Source: JAJPXI01 sp051867655 (GTDB lineage: Bacteria > Bacillota > Clostridia > Oscillospirales > Oscillospiraceae). From it: a DNA stretch of 35,777 bases. The stretch spans positions 1 to 35,777 of the forward strand of contig JBJDYV010000077.1 in assembly GCA_051867655.1 (NCBI GenBank), written 5' to 3'. This document shows positions 21,493 through 29,807 of this stretch, piece by piece. The translations under genes and the position numbers were made by a program. Each line of letters begins with the position of its first letter. Position 1 is the first letter of the stretch. The notes under the pieces were generated by a model that searched no databases, was not told where the DNA came from, and saw only the letters and a program-made list of their open reading frames with translations.

Positions 21493-23304
21493 CTATTCTT
21501 TGATATTGATATTGTCAAACTGCCGGCCCAGGGCCAGCAGATCGTCTAAGTTGTCGTGATCCGCCGGTGCGGAGGGAGTGGGGGCCGGAGCGGCGGGCGC
21601 CGCGGGAGCCTGGACCGGGGGACGGCCCTCCTTGACGAAGACCTGCACAGACCGGCCTGCCATGCGGGCACACTCCCGGGTGACGGGGTCCAGCACGGCG
21701 GGCTTTTCCAGAAGCCCCTTCACAAAGTCGGAGTCCGTCCAGAGGGTCAGCACGCCGTCGTGGTAGTCGCCCACCGTCGCGGCGGGGTCGGACAGGAAGG
21801 TGTACTCGCCCATGGGGACCTTGCCCATCAGGGCGGGGACCAAAGCTTTCCAGAACGCAGGATCGCCGCCTGCCGGAGCAGCAGGCGCTTGCGATGCTGC
21901 CGGGGCCGCTGCGGCGGGCCGGGGCGCGGGAGCCGGTTGGGGTGCGGGCCGGGGTGTCGGCTGCGGCGCCGCTCTGGGCGGCGGGGGAGCCTTGACCGGT
22001 TCTTCCCGCACCGGCGGCGGGTCCAGATCCCAAGGAGGTAAGTCTTCCGGTTCGGAGACGGGGGGGGTCTTTGCTTGAACGGGGGCCGCCTGTACGGGGG
22101 CGGTCTGTTGGGGGCCCCGGTTGGCGGTCTCCGCTTGGACCGCAGGCGCAGCGGGCACGCCGTATTCTATGCGCTGCTCCAGGCGCTCCAGCCGGGCGGT
22201 CAGTCCGGTGACGCTGCCGTCCAGCGTCGGGTCGCACAGACGGATCAGGCACAGCTCGGCGTCGGTGCGGGGGTTGGAACTGCGGCCCAGGTCGGCGGCG
22301 GTATCCTGCAGGATGGTCAGCATCTGCAGCAGCCGGGCGGGGGGCAGCAGCTCGGACAGGGCGCGCATGGTCCCCTCGTCATAGCCGCCGGTCAGCAGGG
22401 CCGCGCCGCCCTGGGGGGCGGTCTTGCGGATCAGCAGGTCCCGGGTCAGGGAGGACAGCTCACCCAGCAGGGAGCGCAGCTCCTTGCCGGCGGCGTACAG
22501 CCGGGAGAGGGTCTCCAAAGCGGCGGCAGTGTCGCCCTTGGCGATGCACTCCATCAGCCGGGCGGTCTCCACGTTTCCGGCCAGACCCAGGGCGTCCAGC
22601 ACCTGGGGCACGTCCACGGTCTCGGAGTACCCGGCGCACTGGTCCAGCAGGGACAGGGCGTCCCGCATGCCGCCGTCGGCCAGACGGGCGAGCAGGGCGG
22701 CGGCGTCGGTGGACAGGGCGATGCCCTCCTGGGCGCAGACATAATTCAAACGGGCGGAGATCTCCGTAGGCAGGATGCGCTTGAAGGAGAACTGCTGGCA
22801 CCGGGACTTGATGGTGGCGGGCACCTTGTGCAGCTCGGTGGTGGCCAGAATGAACATCAGGTGTTCGGGCGGCTCCTCCAGAATTTTCAGCAGAGCGTTG
22901 AAGGCGGCGGTGGAGAGCATGTGGACCTCGTCCACGATGTACACGCGCTTTTTCACGGCGGCGGGTGTGTACACCGCCTCGTCCCGCAGGGCGCGCACCT
23001 GGTCCACGCCGTTGTTGGAGGCGGCGTCCAGCTCCAGCACGTCCAGAATGGAGCCGTTTTCGATCCCCAGACAGGCGGCGCACTGGTTGCAGGGGCTGCC
23101 GTTGACGGGGTGTTCGCAGTTGACCGCCCGGGACAGGATCTTGGCGCAGGTGGTCTTGCCCGTGCCCCGGGTGCCGGTGAACAGGTAGGCGTGGGACAGC
23201 CGCCCGGTGGTCACCTGGCGCTTCAGCGTTTCGGTGATATGCTCCTGGCCCACCACATCGTCGAAGGTGCGGGGCCGCCATTTGCGATAGAGTGCCTGAT
23301 ACAA
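21493..23304 (-). CDS. dnaX: DNA polymerase III subunit gamma/tau
   Basis: A 603-residue clamp-loader ATPase. The start is TTG 23304 (protein MYQALYRKWRP...), which matches the conserved family N-terminus and has AAGAGGTGA at the correct spacing. Walker A is GTRGTGKT (44-51). Zinc ligands are C63, C72, C75 and C78. The DEVH box lies in VYIVDEVHML. A Pro/Ala-rich linker (about 395-470) precedes a tau-like C-terminal domain that would contact polymerase and helicase. SRP RNA lies just upstream in the same direction. Confidence 0.95.
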   Translation of the reverse strand: MYQALYRKWRPRTFDDVVGQEHITETLKRQVTTGRLSHAYLFTGTRGTGKTTCAKILSRAVNCEHPVNGSPCNQCAACLGIENGSILDVLELDAASNNGVDQVRALRDEAVYTPAAVKKRVYIVDEVHMLSTAAFNALLKILEEPPEHLMFILATTELHKVPATIKSRCQQFSFKRILPTEISARLNYVCAQEGIALSTDAAALLARLADGGMRDALSLLDQCAGYSETVDVPQVLDALGLAGNVETARLMECIAKGDTAAALETLSRLYAAGKELRSLLGELSSLTRDLLIRKTAPQGGAALLTGGYDEGTMRALSELLPPARLLQMLTILQDTAADLGRSSNPRTDAELCLIRLCDPTLDGSVTGLTARLERLEQRIEYGVPAAPAVQAETANRGPQQTAPVQAAPVQAKTPPVSEPEDLPPWDLDPPPVREEPVKAPPPPRAAPQPTPRPAPQPAPAPRPAAAAPAASQAPAAPAGGDPAFWKALVPALMGKVPMGEYTFLSDPAATVGDYHDGVLTLWTDSDFVKGLLEKPAVLDPVTRECARMAGRSVQVFVKEGRPPVQAPAAPAAPAPTPSAPADHDNLDDLLALGRQFDNINIKE

Positions 23305-23339
23305 GGGCAGATCACCTCTTAAAAAACATAAAAAAAAAG

Positions 23340-23635
23340 CCTTTCGGTACAGGGCAAGGCCGCACACCGGCCTTTGAAGCTTTCCTTATACCCGTTACCC
23401 AGGCAGCCGGCTCAGGAACGGCAGCCCCGCGGCACACGTCGCGTTCCGCTTAGTGCTGCTCGGTTCCCCGCCTGACACGGTTCACGGGGCGGCGTTGCGC
23501 GGGACCGATCCATCATCACTGCTTACCGGGGGCAGACGGCACAAGGAAAGTCCGGGGGCCGGGATTCATCCCCGCTATAGCGGATTGCAGGTACAGGGCA
23601 CCGCTAACTCCCCAACTAGTGCGGCCTTGCCGCGC
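23340..23635 (-). ncRNA. ffs: Large bacterial signal recognition particle RNA
   Basis: A Bacillus-type SRP RNA of about 290 nt with an Alu domain. The 5' part carries the conserved GTTGGGGAGTTAGCGGTGCCC and CTGCAATCCGCT segments. The two ends pair by a perfect 13-bp stem (23619-23631 with 23353-23365). Domain IV reads GTCAGGCGGGGAACCGAGCAGC with a GGAA tetraloop, the Ffh-binding site. A T-rich tail follows at about 23330-23338. Ends are approximate. Confidence 0.95.
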
Positions 23636-23664
23636 GCCGAAAGGCCGCGGAAGGACTGTTTGCT

Positions 23665-23693
23665 ATTTTACTACAGAATCGGGGAATTATCAA
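23665..23693 (-). promoter_or_regulatory. Promoter of SRP RNA
   Basis: On the reverse strand, TTGATA (23693-23688), a 17-bp spacer and TAAAAT (23670-23665), about 25-30 nt before the SRP RNA 5' stem. Confidence 0.75.
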
Positions 23694-23734
23694 CCGGAAA
23701 ATTTAAAAGGCCGCGCTCCCGGGGAAAACCGTTG

Positions 23735-23762
23735 TTGAAAAATCCCCGTCTTATGCTACAAT
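23735..23762 (+). promoter_or_regulatory. Promoter of the GNAT gene
   Basis: TTGAAA at 23735-23740, a 16-bp spacer and TACAAT at 23757-23762 with an extended TGC, 33 bp before ATG 23796. It is divergent from the SRP RNA promoter. Confidence 0.65.
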
Positions 23763-23795
23763 TTGAAGAAAACGAGCGAACAAGGAGAGACCGCC

Positions 23796-24224
23796 ATGAC
23801 CATCGACCCAAACACCATCACCATCGGCCACACCCTGAGCGTGGAGGACTTTCTCGCCCTGCGCCAAAAGGTGGGCTTCCAGCCCCTGGGGGAGGATCAG
23901 GCCCGGCGGGTCCTGGAGCATACGGCCTATGTGGCGGCGGCCCGCCGGGAGGGCAGGACCATCGGGGTGACCCGGCTCTTGTTCGACTACGGGACCGACG
24001 CCTATATCACGGACGTGATCGTGGACCCCGCCTTTCAGGGGCACGGCGTGGGCAAGCTGCTGGTGGCCGACGTGCTGAACTATGTGAAGCAAAACGCCGT
24101 ACCCGGAACCCGGGTGGCGTGCAGCCTGTACGCCAATCCGGGCAAGGAGCGGTTTTACGAGTCCCTGGGTTTTTCCACCCTGCCTAATGACAAGTACGGG
24201 CACGGGATGCTGGTGGAGCTGTAA
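23796..24224 (+). CDS. GNAT-family N-acetyltransferase
   Basis: A 142-residue acetyl-CoA-dependent transferase. DAYITDVIVDPAFQGHGVGKLL is the strand-4 and pyrophosphate-binding motif A (QGHGVG), and NPGKERFYESLGF is the C-terminal motif B. The start is ATG 23796 with AAGGAGA upstream. The substrate is not identifiable. The GIY-YIG gene follows 12 bp later and is probably co-transcribed. Confidence 0.9.
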   Translation: MTIDPNTITIGHTLSVEDFLALRQKVGFQPLGEDQARRVLEHTAYVAAARREGRTIGVTRLLFDYGTDAYITDVIVDPAFQGHGVGKLLVADVLNYVKQNAVPGTRVACSLYANPGKERFYESLGFSTLPNDKYGHGMLVEL

Positions 24225-24236
24225 GGGGGCGGGCGC

Positions 24237-24497
24237 TTGGAATACACCGTCTACATCCTGCGCTGCGGGGACGGCACCCTCTATACGGGCATCACGACCG
24301 ATCTGGAGCGCCGGGTGGCCGTCCATAACAGCGGCAGGGGAGCCAAGTACACCCGCAGCCGCCTGCCGGTGACGCCAGTTTACCGGGAAACGCAGCCCGA
24401 CAAATCCGCCGCCCTGCGCCGGGAGTTGGAGATCAAGGCTCTGACCCGGACGGAAAAGCTGGAACTGATCGAAAAGGCAAAAATACTCCGCCCATGA
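24237..24497 (+). CDS. GIY-YIG domain protein, YhbQ/UPF0213 family
   Basis: An 86-residue single-domain GIY-YIG protein. TVYILRCGDGTLYTGITTDL contains the motif (here VYI...YTG), with the conserved Arg in LERRVAVHN and the final Glu in ALRRELEIK. The start is TTG 24237 after a purine-rich AAGGGGGCGGG. The family has nuclease-like active residues but its cellular role is unclear, perhaps DNA repair. The stop codon (24495-24497) falls in the loop of the terminator hairpin. Confidence 0.9.
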   Translation: MEYTVYILRCGDGTLYTGITTDLERRVAVHNSGRGAKYTRSRLPVTPVYRETQPDKSAALRRELEIKALTRTEKLELIEKAKILRP

Positions 24498-24512
24498 ACG
24501 GGCGGAGTATTT
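24481..24512. terminator. Bidirectional terminator with embedded stop codon
   Basis: A 13-bp perfect stem (24481-24493/24500-24512, AAATACTCCGCCC) with a 6-nt loop. On the reverse strand it is followed by T5. It ends both the GIY-YIG gene and the reverse-strand anti-sigma gene. Confidence 0.88.
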
Positions 24513-24514
24513 GC

Positions 24515-25546
24515 TTACTCGATGCCGAACAGCTGGTTCATCTTTGCCGCGGTCTCTGCGCCCAGCGGTTCGTAGGCCACACCGGAGTATTCGTAGAACT
24601 GTCCCCCGGCGGCGGAGTATTTCAGATCGTCAATGACCACATCATCAGCGGTCTGGATCGTCAGATAGCGGCCCAGACGCACGGCGTCCAGCAGTCTGTC
24701 ATCGCCGCTGTCCCCCCGGTCGATCTGCTCCCAGTGGCCGGAGCCGTAGCAGACCATGTCCGCGATGGCATCATAGAGGGCGTCCAGCTCGGAGCGGTCG
24801 GTGACGGTGCGGGTGCCGATTTCCTTCTGCAGGGCCTTGCCCGTGTCGGTGTTGTCCATGTTGGCGGGGGAGATCGTCAGAGAGACCAGGTCGTCCGCCG
24901 ATGTGACGGCATAGATGGTCTCCAGCACCTCACGGTACGGGTAGGGGGAGAAGTCCATATCCAGGCTGAACCATTCCAGCTCCGCCCAGATGGGGGGATC
25001 GCCGTGTTCCATGTTGTAGGCCACCTGAGCCAGAGTTTCTTCCTCCCAAACCGTAAAACAGGCGAATTCCCAAAGGGTGTAGCTGCCGTCTTCCTCCCGG
25101 TGTACCAGGTATTGCAGCCCCTTGTTGTCTTCGGGCAGGTACCAGTCCTCCAGGTCGCGGTAGGCTTCCCCCAGATAGCGGGGTCGTTGCTCCGTGGGGA
25201 TGCCGTTGGGGTTTTCCACCTCGTGGTACTCCGCCATGCGGTCTCCCACTGGGAGCATGGTGAGATGCAGCGCGGCTTCCTGGTGGGCCCCGCTCTGCTT
25301 CGGCCAGTTCAGCTTCGGGCCGTGGATGGGGGCGGGCTGGCCGGTGACGGTGCTGGCCGCATCCTCCGGGCCGGAGGCGGGAGCGAGCAGGCCCGCGCTC
25401 CAAATGCCTACGCCCACGGCGACAAGAAGACAAGCGGCGGCCGCGGCGGGGACCCAGCGGCGGCGCTTCCTGGGCGCTTTGGTCTGAGCCAACAGGTCAT
25501 CGGGCAGAGCGCCGATCAGTTCAAAAAGGCGTTCCTCCGGTTTCAT
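24515..25546 (-). CDS. Probable anti-sigma factor, single-pass membrane protein
   Basis: A 343-residue protein. A short cytoplasmic N-terminus (1-30, MKPEERLFELIGALPDDLL, basic near the membrane) precedes one TM helix (about 31-55) and a large extracellular domain (56-343) that is acidic and Trp/Tyr-rich and matches no family I recognise. It starts by a 4-bp ATGA overlap with the upstream ECF sigma gene, the standard pairing for a sigma/anti-sigma unit. The short N-terminus lacks a zinc-binding HxxxCxxC. The assignment therefore rests on topology and context. The ectodomain would sense an unknown envelope signal. Confidence 0.75.
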   Translation of the reverse strand: MKPEERLFELIGALPDDLLAQTKAPRKRRRWVPAAAAACLLVAVGVGIWSAGLLAPASGPEDAASTVTGQPAPIHGPKLNWPKQSGAHQEAALHLTMLPVGDRMAEYHEVENPNGIPTEQRPRYLGEAYRDLEDWYLPEDNKGLQYLVHREEDGSYTLWEFACFTVWEEETLAQVAYNMEHGDPPIWAELEWFSLDMDFSPYPYREVLETIYAVTSADDLVSLTISPANMDNTDTGKALQKEIGTRTVTDRSELDALYDAIADMVCYGSGHWEQIDRGDSGDDRLLDAVRLGRYLTIQTADDVVIDDLKYSAAGGQFYEYSGVAYEPLGAETAAKMNQLFGIE

Positions 25547-26097
25547 AGGGTGATGCCCTCCTTTTCCAATTCAATTTTCAGTTTGGCGCGCATGCGTCCC
25601 AGGCGGGTGGAGACCGCGCTGGGGGTCATGCCGAAGGGAGCGGCCAGCTCCTGCACCGATTCCAGATAGAAGTAGCGCCGCAGGAACAGGGCGCGGTCCC
25701 GGGGGCTTTGACCCTCCAGAAAGCGGCGGATGCACTGCAAAACCGTGTCGTCCGCGGCGGCCTGCACGTCCTGGGTGCCGGGGACGCATTGGAGCAGCTC
25801 GGCGTGAATGGATTCCAGCTCGCCGCCCCGCTTTTTGCGGCGGTCAAATTTCAGCCGGTTTAGGGCCAGATTGCGGGTGATGCGCCCCACGTACGCGCCC
25901 AGATGCTCCGGGCAATCCGGCGGGATGGAGTTCCAGACCCGCAGCCAGGCATCGTTTTCACACTCCTCCGCGTCCCGGGGATCGGCCAGAATTCCCCGGG
26001 CGATGGTGCGGCACTGTCTGCCGTATTTTTGGCGCAGCTCCTCCACCGCCCGCTGGGAGCGGGCGAAGAACAATTCGATGATCGCGCGGTCTTCCAT
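25543..26097 (-). CDS. ECF-type RNA polymerase sigma factor
   Basis: A 184-residue sigma factor. Region 2 (about 20-85) contains DPRDAEECENDAWLRVWNSIPP, the -10 recognition helix. Region 4 (about 125-180) contains RRYFYLESVQELAAPFGMTPSAVSTRLGRMRAKL, the HTH that reads the -35 box. The start is ATG 26097 with AAGGAGG upstream; longer readings extend into the intergenic region. It is probably held by the membrane protein encoded next and released by a surface signal. The promoter is unclear, and autoregulation is typical of the family. Confidence 0.93.
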   Translation of the reverse strand: MEDRAIIELFFARSQRAVEELRQKYGRQCRTIARGILADPRDAEECENDAWLRVWNSIPPDCPEHLGAYVGRITRNLALNRLKFDRRKKRGGELESIHAELLQCVPGTQDVQAAADDTVLQCIRRFLEGQSPRDRALFLRRYFYLESVQELAAPFGMTPSAVSTRLGRMRAKLKIELEKEGITL

Positions 26098-26218
26098 GGC
26101 GCCGCCTCCTTTTGAGTACTCACTGATCAAGACAACATCTTTACACGGGAGAGCACAAAAAGGATACCATATTTTTTTAAAGTGCGGTAGAATGGAGGAA
26201 AAGAAAGGGGGGACCTTC

Positions 26219-27163
26219 ATGGAACGCGGACGCTTCGCGCCCAGCCCCAGTGGGCGGATGCACCTGGGAAATCTGCTCTCGGCGCTGCTGGCCTGGCTGG
26301 ATGTGCGCCACGCGGGGGGCGTCATGGTGCTGCGCATGGAGGACCTGGACCCCGACCGCTGCAAGGAGGAGTACGCCGCCCAGGTGGCCCGGGACCTGGA
26401 ATGGCTGGGCCTGGACTGGGACGAGGGCTACGGCGCGGGCGGCCCCCACGGCCCCTACCGCCAGAGCGAGCGGGGGGACATCTACCGGGACTACCTGGCG
26501 CGCCTGGAACAGCAGGGACTGATCTACCCCTGCTGGTGCACCCGTGCCCAGCGGCTGGCCGCCTCGGCTCCTCACCCGGGCGAGGAGCGGGGGGACGGCT
26601 CCTGTCCCTGCCGCCGCCTGTCCGCCGCCGAGCGGGCGAGCCGCCTTGCATCCGGGGGGAGGGCCCCCGCCCTGCGGGCGGCGGTGCCCGACGGGGAGAT
26701 CTCCTTTGAGGATGGAAACTGCGGCCCCTACCGGGAGAATCTGGCCCGGGACTGCGGGGACTTCCTGGTGCGCCGCTCCGACGGGGTGTGCGCCTACCAG
26801 CTGGCGGTCACGGTGGACGACGGCCTGATGGGCGTGACCCGGGTGGTGCGGGGGCGCGATCTGCTCTCCTCCACGCCCCGGCAGATCTGGCTGCACCGGG
26901 CCTTGGGGTTTGCCCCGCCCCGGTACTTCCACACGCCCCTGCTTCTGGCCCCGGACGGCCGCCGCCTGTCCAAGCGGGAGCGGGATCTGGACATGGGCGC
27001 GCTGCGGGAGCGGTATACTCCGGAGGAGCTGGTGGGGCGGCTGGCGGCCCTGGCGGGCTTGCAGGACGAGCCCCGCCCGGTGGCCCCACAGGAGCTGGCC
27101 GGTGGTTTTTCTTGGAAAAAGGTACGGAAAGGCGACCTTGTCTTGCAGGAGGATTGGCCCTGA
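26219..27163 (+). CDS. gluQ: Glutamyl-Q tRNA(Asp) synthetase
   Basis: A 314-residue class I synthetase-like enzyme that attaches glutamate to queuosine in tRNA-Asp. It has the GluRS catalytic core: RFAPSPSGRMHLGN with HLGN as HIGH, MEDLDPDR, YRQSER and a RLSKRERD motif in the KMSKS position. A zinc-ligand set CWC...CPC appears near residues 100-124. It ends after the catalytic domain without the anticodon-binding region of GltX, which separates it from glutamyl-tRNA synthetase. The start is ATG 26219 after AAAGGGGGG. It is divergent from the ECF sigma gene. Confidence 0.9.
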   Translation: MERGRFAPSPSGRMHLGNLLSALLAWLDVRHAGGVMVLRMEDLDPDRCKEEYAAQVARDLEWLGLDWDEGYGAGGPHGPYRQSERGDIYRDYLARLEQQGLIYPCWCTRAQRLAASAPHPGEERGDGSCPCRRLSAAERASRLASGGRAPALRAAVPDGEISFEDGNCGPYRENLARDCGDFLVRRSDGVCAYQLAVTVDDGLMGVTRVVRGRDLLSSTPRQIWLHRALGFAPPRYFHTPLLLAPDGRRLSKRERDLDMGALRERYTPEELVGRLAALAGLQDEPRPVAPQELAGGFSWKKVRKGDLVLQEDWP

Positions 27164-27249
27164 ACTGCAAAAAACGCAAAACATGTCTCATTTTCCGGGG
27201 GAATCACGCAATTCCTTTCGGGTGTTCTGCCGAAATTTCCAATTAATGC

Positions 27250-27277
27250 TTGACAAAAGGATTATTTAATCTATAAT
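27250..27277 (+). promoter_or_regulatory. Promoter of the lysine-riboswitch transcript
   Basis: TTGACA at 27250-27255, a 16-bp spacer and a perfect TATAAT at 27272-27277. Transcription would begin just before the riboswitch aptamer. Confidence 0.88.
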
Positions 27278-27302
27278 GGGCCACAGAATTGAACAAAGCA
27301 TG

Positions 27303-27475
27303 ATAGAGGTGCGGGAATCAAGAGTAGCTCCGATTTTGCGGCAGGAATTCGCCGGAGTGAAAGGGAAACCCGCCGAAGGGTCTTTTGCTTTCCTGAGTGA
27401 AGGACGCCTGGGCCGTCGGAGAAGATCCGTCGGACTGTCGCAGTAGATGCGGAGAGCTGTCAGTGACTTGGTGAT
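27303..27475 (+). promoter_or_regulatory. Lysine riboswitch (L-box) aptamer
   Basis: Conserved L-box segments appear in order: AGAGGTGC (27304-27311), AAGAGTAG, the GGGAAACCCGCCGAAGG core, CCTGGGCCGTCGG, and the GTCGCAGTAGATGCGGAGAG closing half. Together they form the five-helix lysine aptamer. With lysine bound, the downstream terminator (27486-27531) should form and reduce expression of the transporter gene. Confidence 0.93.
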
Positions 27476-27485
27476 ATGTGTTTTT

Positions 27486-27531
27486 CAGTCATGAAACAGC
27501 GTCATTGCTGGGTTCATGACTGAATTTTTTT
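27486..27531 (+). terminator. Riboswitch expression-platform terminator
   Basis: CAGTCATGAA (27486-27495) pairs perfectly with TTCATGACTG (27513-27522), enclosing a small CAGC/GCTG stem, and is followed by T7 at 27525-27531. It lies 12 nt before the start codon, so it may also affect ribosome access. Confidence 0.9.
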
Positions 27532-27543
27532 GGAGGGAATTTT

Positions 27544-29082
27544 ATGGATCTGTACGCAACAATCTGGTCCCTGCTTCCGCCGGTCATCGCCATCGCGCTG
27601 GCGCTGATCACCAAGGAGGTCTACTCCTCCCTGTTCATCGGAATTCTCGCCGGCGGCCTGCTCTATTCCGGCTTCAATCTGGTGGGCACCATGGAGCACG
27701 TCTTCGTGGACGGCATGATCGGGACCGCTCTGGCGGATACCTGGAACGTGGGTATTCTGATCTTCCTGGTCGTGCTGGGCGCGATGGTCATGCTGATGAA
27801 CCGCGGCGGCGGCTCCGCCGCGTTCGGCCGCTGGTCCGTGGAGCACGTCAAGAGCAAGGTGGGCGCGCAGCTGTGCACCATCGTGCTGGGCGTTTTGATC
27901 TTCATTGATGACTATTTCAACTGCCTGACCGTCGGCTCCGTCATGCGTCCCCTGACCGATAAGCACGGCATCTCCCGCACCAAGCTGGCCTATCTGATCG
28001 ACGCGACGGCGGCCCCCATCTGCATCATCGCCCCGATCTCCTCCTGGGCCGCCGCGGTGACCGGCTTCGTGGACGGCGCCAACGGCCTGGAACTGTTCAT
28101 CCGCGCCATCCCCTATAACTTCTACGCGATCCTGACCATCGTCATGATGCTGACCCTGACCATCGGCAAGTTCGACTACGGTCCCATGCGCATGCAGAAG
28201 ATGAGCGACCAGCTGAACCGCAAGGAGGCCAGCGCCAGCATGACCGGTGCGGAGGATCAGCCCGATCCTCCGATCAGCAGCAAGGGCAAGGTCATCCACC
28301 TGGTGCTGCCCATCATCGTTCTGATCTTCTGCTGCGTCATCGGCATGATCTACACCGGCGGCTTCTTTGACGGGGAGAGCTTTATCGACGCCTTCTCCAA
28401 CTCGGACGCCTCCGTCGGCCTGGTGTTCGGCTCCGTCGTGGCGCTGATCGTCACCATCATCTTCTACCTGGCGACCCGCGTGCTGAACTTCCGGGAGTGC
28501 ATGAACGCCATCCCCGAGGGCTTCAAGAGCATGGTCCCCGCCATCCTGATCCTGACCTTCGCGTGGACCCTGAAGGCCATGACCGATTCCCTGGGCGCGG
28601 CCGAGTTCGTGGCCGGTCTGGTGGAACAGTCCGCCGGCTCCATTATCAGCGTCCTGCCCGCCATCATCTTCCTGGTGGGCTGCTTCCTGTCCTTCGCCAC
28701 CGGTACCTCCTGGGGCACCTTCGGCATTCTGATCCCCATTGTCGTGTCGGTCTTCGGAGCCAATCTCAGCAATGAGCTGATGATCATCTCCATCTCCGCC
28801 TGCATGGCCGGCGCCGTCTGCGGCGACCACTGCTCCCCCATTTCCGACACCACCATCATGGCTTCCGCCGGCGCCCAGTGCGACCACATCAGCCATGTCT
28901 CCACGCAGCTGCCCTATGCCCTGACCGTGGCAGCCGTCAGCTTTGTGTGCTACCTGTTCACCGGCTTCATCCGCAACTGGCTGATCTGCCTGCCGCTGGG
29001 CATCATCCTGATGGTCGTCGTCCTTCTGGTCATCCGGAATGTGACCCCCAAGCAGGACGCGGAGAGCGCGGCTTCCAAGTAA
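27544..29082 (+). CDS. NhaC-superfamily transporter, probable lysine permease
   Basis: A 512-residue membrane protein with about 12-13 helices. NhaC-type features include the paired half-helices around FIDDYFNCLTVGSVMRPLTDKH and GDHCSPISDTTIMASAGAQCDHI. A soluble loop lies at about 220-255. The start is ATG 27544 after GGAGGG. The family includes Na+/H+ antiporters, but lysine-riboswitch control points to lysine uptake, a pairing described before for NhaC-type members. Substrate is inferred from regulation. Confidence 0.9.
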   Translation: MDLYATIWSLLPPVIAIALALITKEVYSSLFIGILAGGLLYSGFNLVGTMEHVFVDGMIGTALADTWNVGILIFLVVLGAMVMLMNRGGGSAAFGRWSVEHVKSKVGAQLCTIVLGVLIFIDDYFNCLTVGSVMRPLTDKHGISRTKLAYLIDATAAPICIIAPISSWAAAVTGFVDGANGLELFIRAIPYNFYAILTIVMMLTLTIGKFDYGPMRMQKMSDQLNRKEASASMTGAEDQPDPPISSKGKVIHLVLPIIVLIFCCVIGMIYTGGFFDGESFIDAFSNSDASVGLVFGSVVALIVTIIFYLATRVLNFRECMNAIPEGFKSMVPAILILTFAWTLKAMTDSLGAAEFVAGLVEQSAGSIISVLPAIIFLVGCFLSFATGTSWGTFGILIPIVVSVFGANLSNELMIISISACMAGAVCGDHCSPISDTTIMASAGAQCDHISHVSTQLPYALTVAAVSFVCYLFTGFIRNWLICLPLGIILMVVVLLVIRNVTPKQDAESAASK

Positions 29083-29105
29083 AATTAAACCATCCTGCGA
29101 TTTGC

Positions 29106-29139
29106 AAAGCGCCGTTTCCCCGCCGGAAACGGCGCTTTT
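29106..29139 (+). terminator. Terminator of the transporter gene
   Basis: A 14-bp stem (29106-29119/29125-29138, AAAGCGCCGTTTCC) with a 5-nt loop and a T4 run that ends 5 bp before the next promoter. Confidence 0.85.
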
Positions 29140-29143
29140 GCGC

Positions 29144-29172
29144 TTGACAATCCCGGAAAAATCGCATATACT
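29144..29172 (+). promoter_or_regulatory. Promoter of the valS operon
   Basis: TTGACA at 29144-29149, a 17-bp spacer and TATACT at 29167-29172. Confidence 0.9.
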
Positions 29173-29178
29173 TCTTGC

Positions 29179-29422
29179 GTATATCCACAAACGAGGATGG
29201 GAAGGAGTACGCGCGTACTTTGGTGCAGAGAGAAGCCGGTCTGGTGCAAGGCTTCCCGAGAACGCGCGGAAGGTGGTCCCGGAGTTTTGACCCTGAACAC
29301 GCAGTAAGGGTCAGCGGCAGCCGCCGTTACCGGCAGTGAGTGAGTGCGGGCGCGTGCGCCCGAATTCAGGTGGTACCACGGACAAATCGTTCGCCCTGAG
29401 CCTTTGGCTCAGGGCGTTTTTT
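29179..29422 (+). promoter_or_regulatory. T-box leader, valine-specific
   Basis: The T-box AGGTGGTACCACGG is at 29368-29381. Stem I includes GCAGAGAGAAGCC near 29225-29237. The likely specifier is GTC (Val) at 29276-29278. The terminator arms CGCCCTGAGCC/GGCTCAGGGCG (29392-29402/29406-29416) are followed by T6. Uncharged tRNA-Val would promote readthrough into two small genes and valS. Confidence 0.92.
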
Positions 29423-29441
29423 ATGCGTGAGGAGGAATACC

Positions 29442-29678
29442 ATGTCATTCGTATCCGTCGATTTTTACGGCGCGCGGCAGATGGCCGACGAGATCGCGGC
29501 CATGGGGAAGGACTGCGCTGATATGGCCGGGCAGACCGGCCTGGAGGAGCTGAAGGCGCTGGCCGCCGATCTGGAGGGCATCGCCGCCGACGTGCGCCGC
29601 AGCTGCGACAAGCGGGAGAAGCTGGACAGCGACACCCTGTTCGAGCTGCGCCCCGACTACAAGGAGGTGCTGAAGTGA
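29442..29678 (+). CDS. Small conserved-looking protein ahead of valS
   Basis: A 78-residue acidic helical protein starting ATG 29442 after GAGGAGGAA, the first gene behind the Val T-box terminator. It has three Cys (CADMAG and RRSCDKR among them) and a repetitive Ala/Leu/Asp helix (LEELKALAADLEGIAADV). There is no signal peptide or membrane segment, and I recognise no family. The strong ribosome site and GC-rich third positions support expression. Its stop codon lies in an 11-bp palindrome. A role tied to valine or translation follows only from location. Confidence 0.7.
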   Translation: MSFVSVDFYGARQMADEIAAMGKDCADMAGQTGLEELKALAADLEGIAADVRRSCDKREKLDSDTLFELRPDYKEVLK

Positions 29679-29804
29679 TAAATCACTTCAGCAGAGTGAT
29701 CGCCCACTTGCTCGTCCCTACGGGACAACCGCAAGTGATGGCGAAAACCTCCATGCGCCGGAGGTTTTCAATTTAATGTAAGCGCCGTCAGGCGCATGGA
29801 GGTT
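29669..29804 (+). repeat. Nested hairpins between the two small valS-operon genes
   Basis: In order: an 11-bp palindrome GCTGAAGTGAT/ATCACTTCAGC (29669-29679/29682-29692) spans the upstream stop. A compound stem CACTTGC/GCAAGTG encloses GTCCC/GGGAC (about 29705-29737). Hairpin A is GAAAACCTCC/GGAGGTTTTC (29743-29752/29760-29769). A perfect 14-bp inverted repeat (29746-29759/29791-29804) has a left arm that overlaps hairpin A and a right arm that contains the GGAGG ribosome site of the next gene. A and the long pairing cannot form together. Confidence 0.75.
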
Positions 29805-29807
29805 ATT

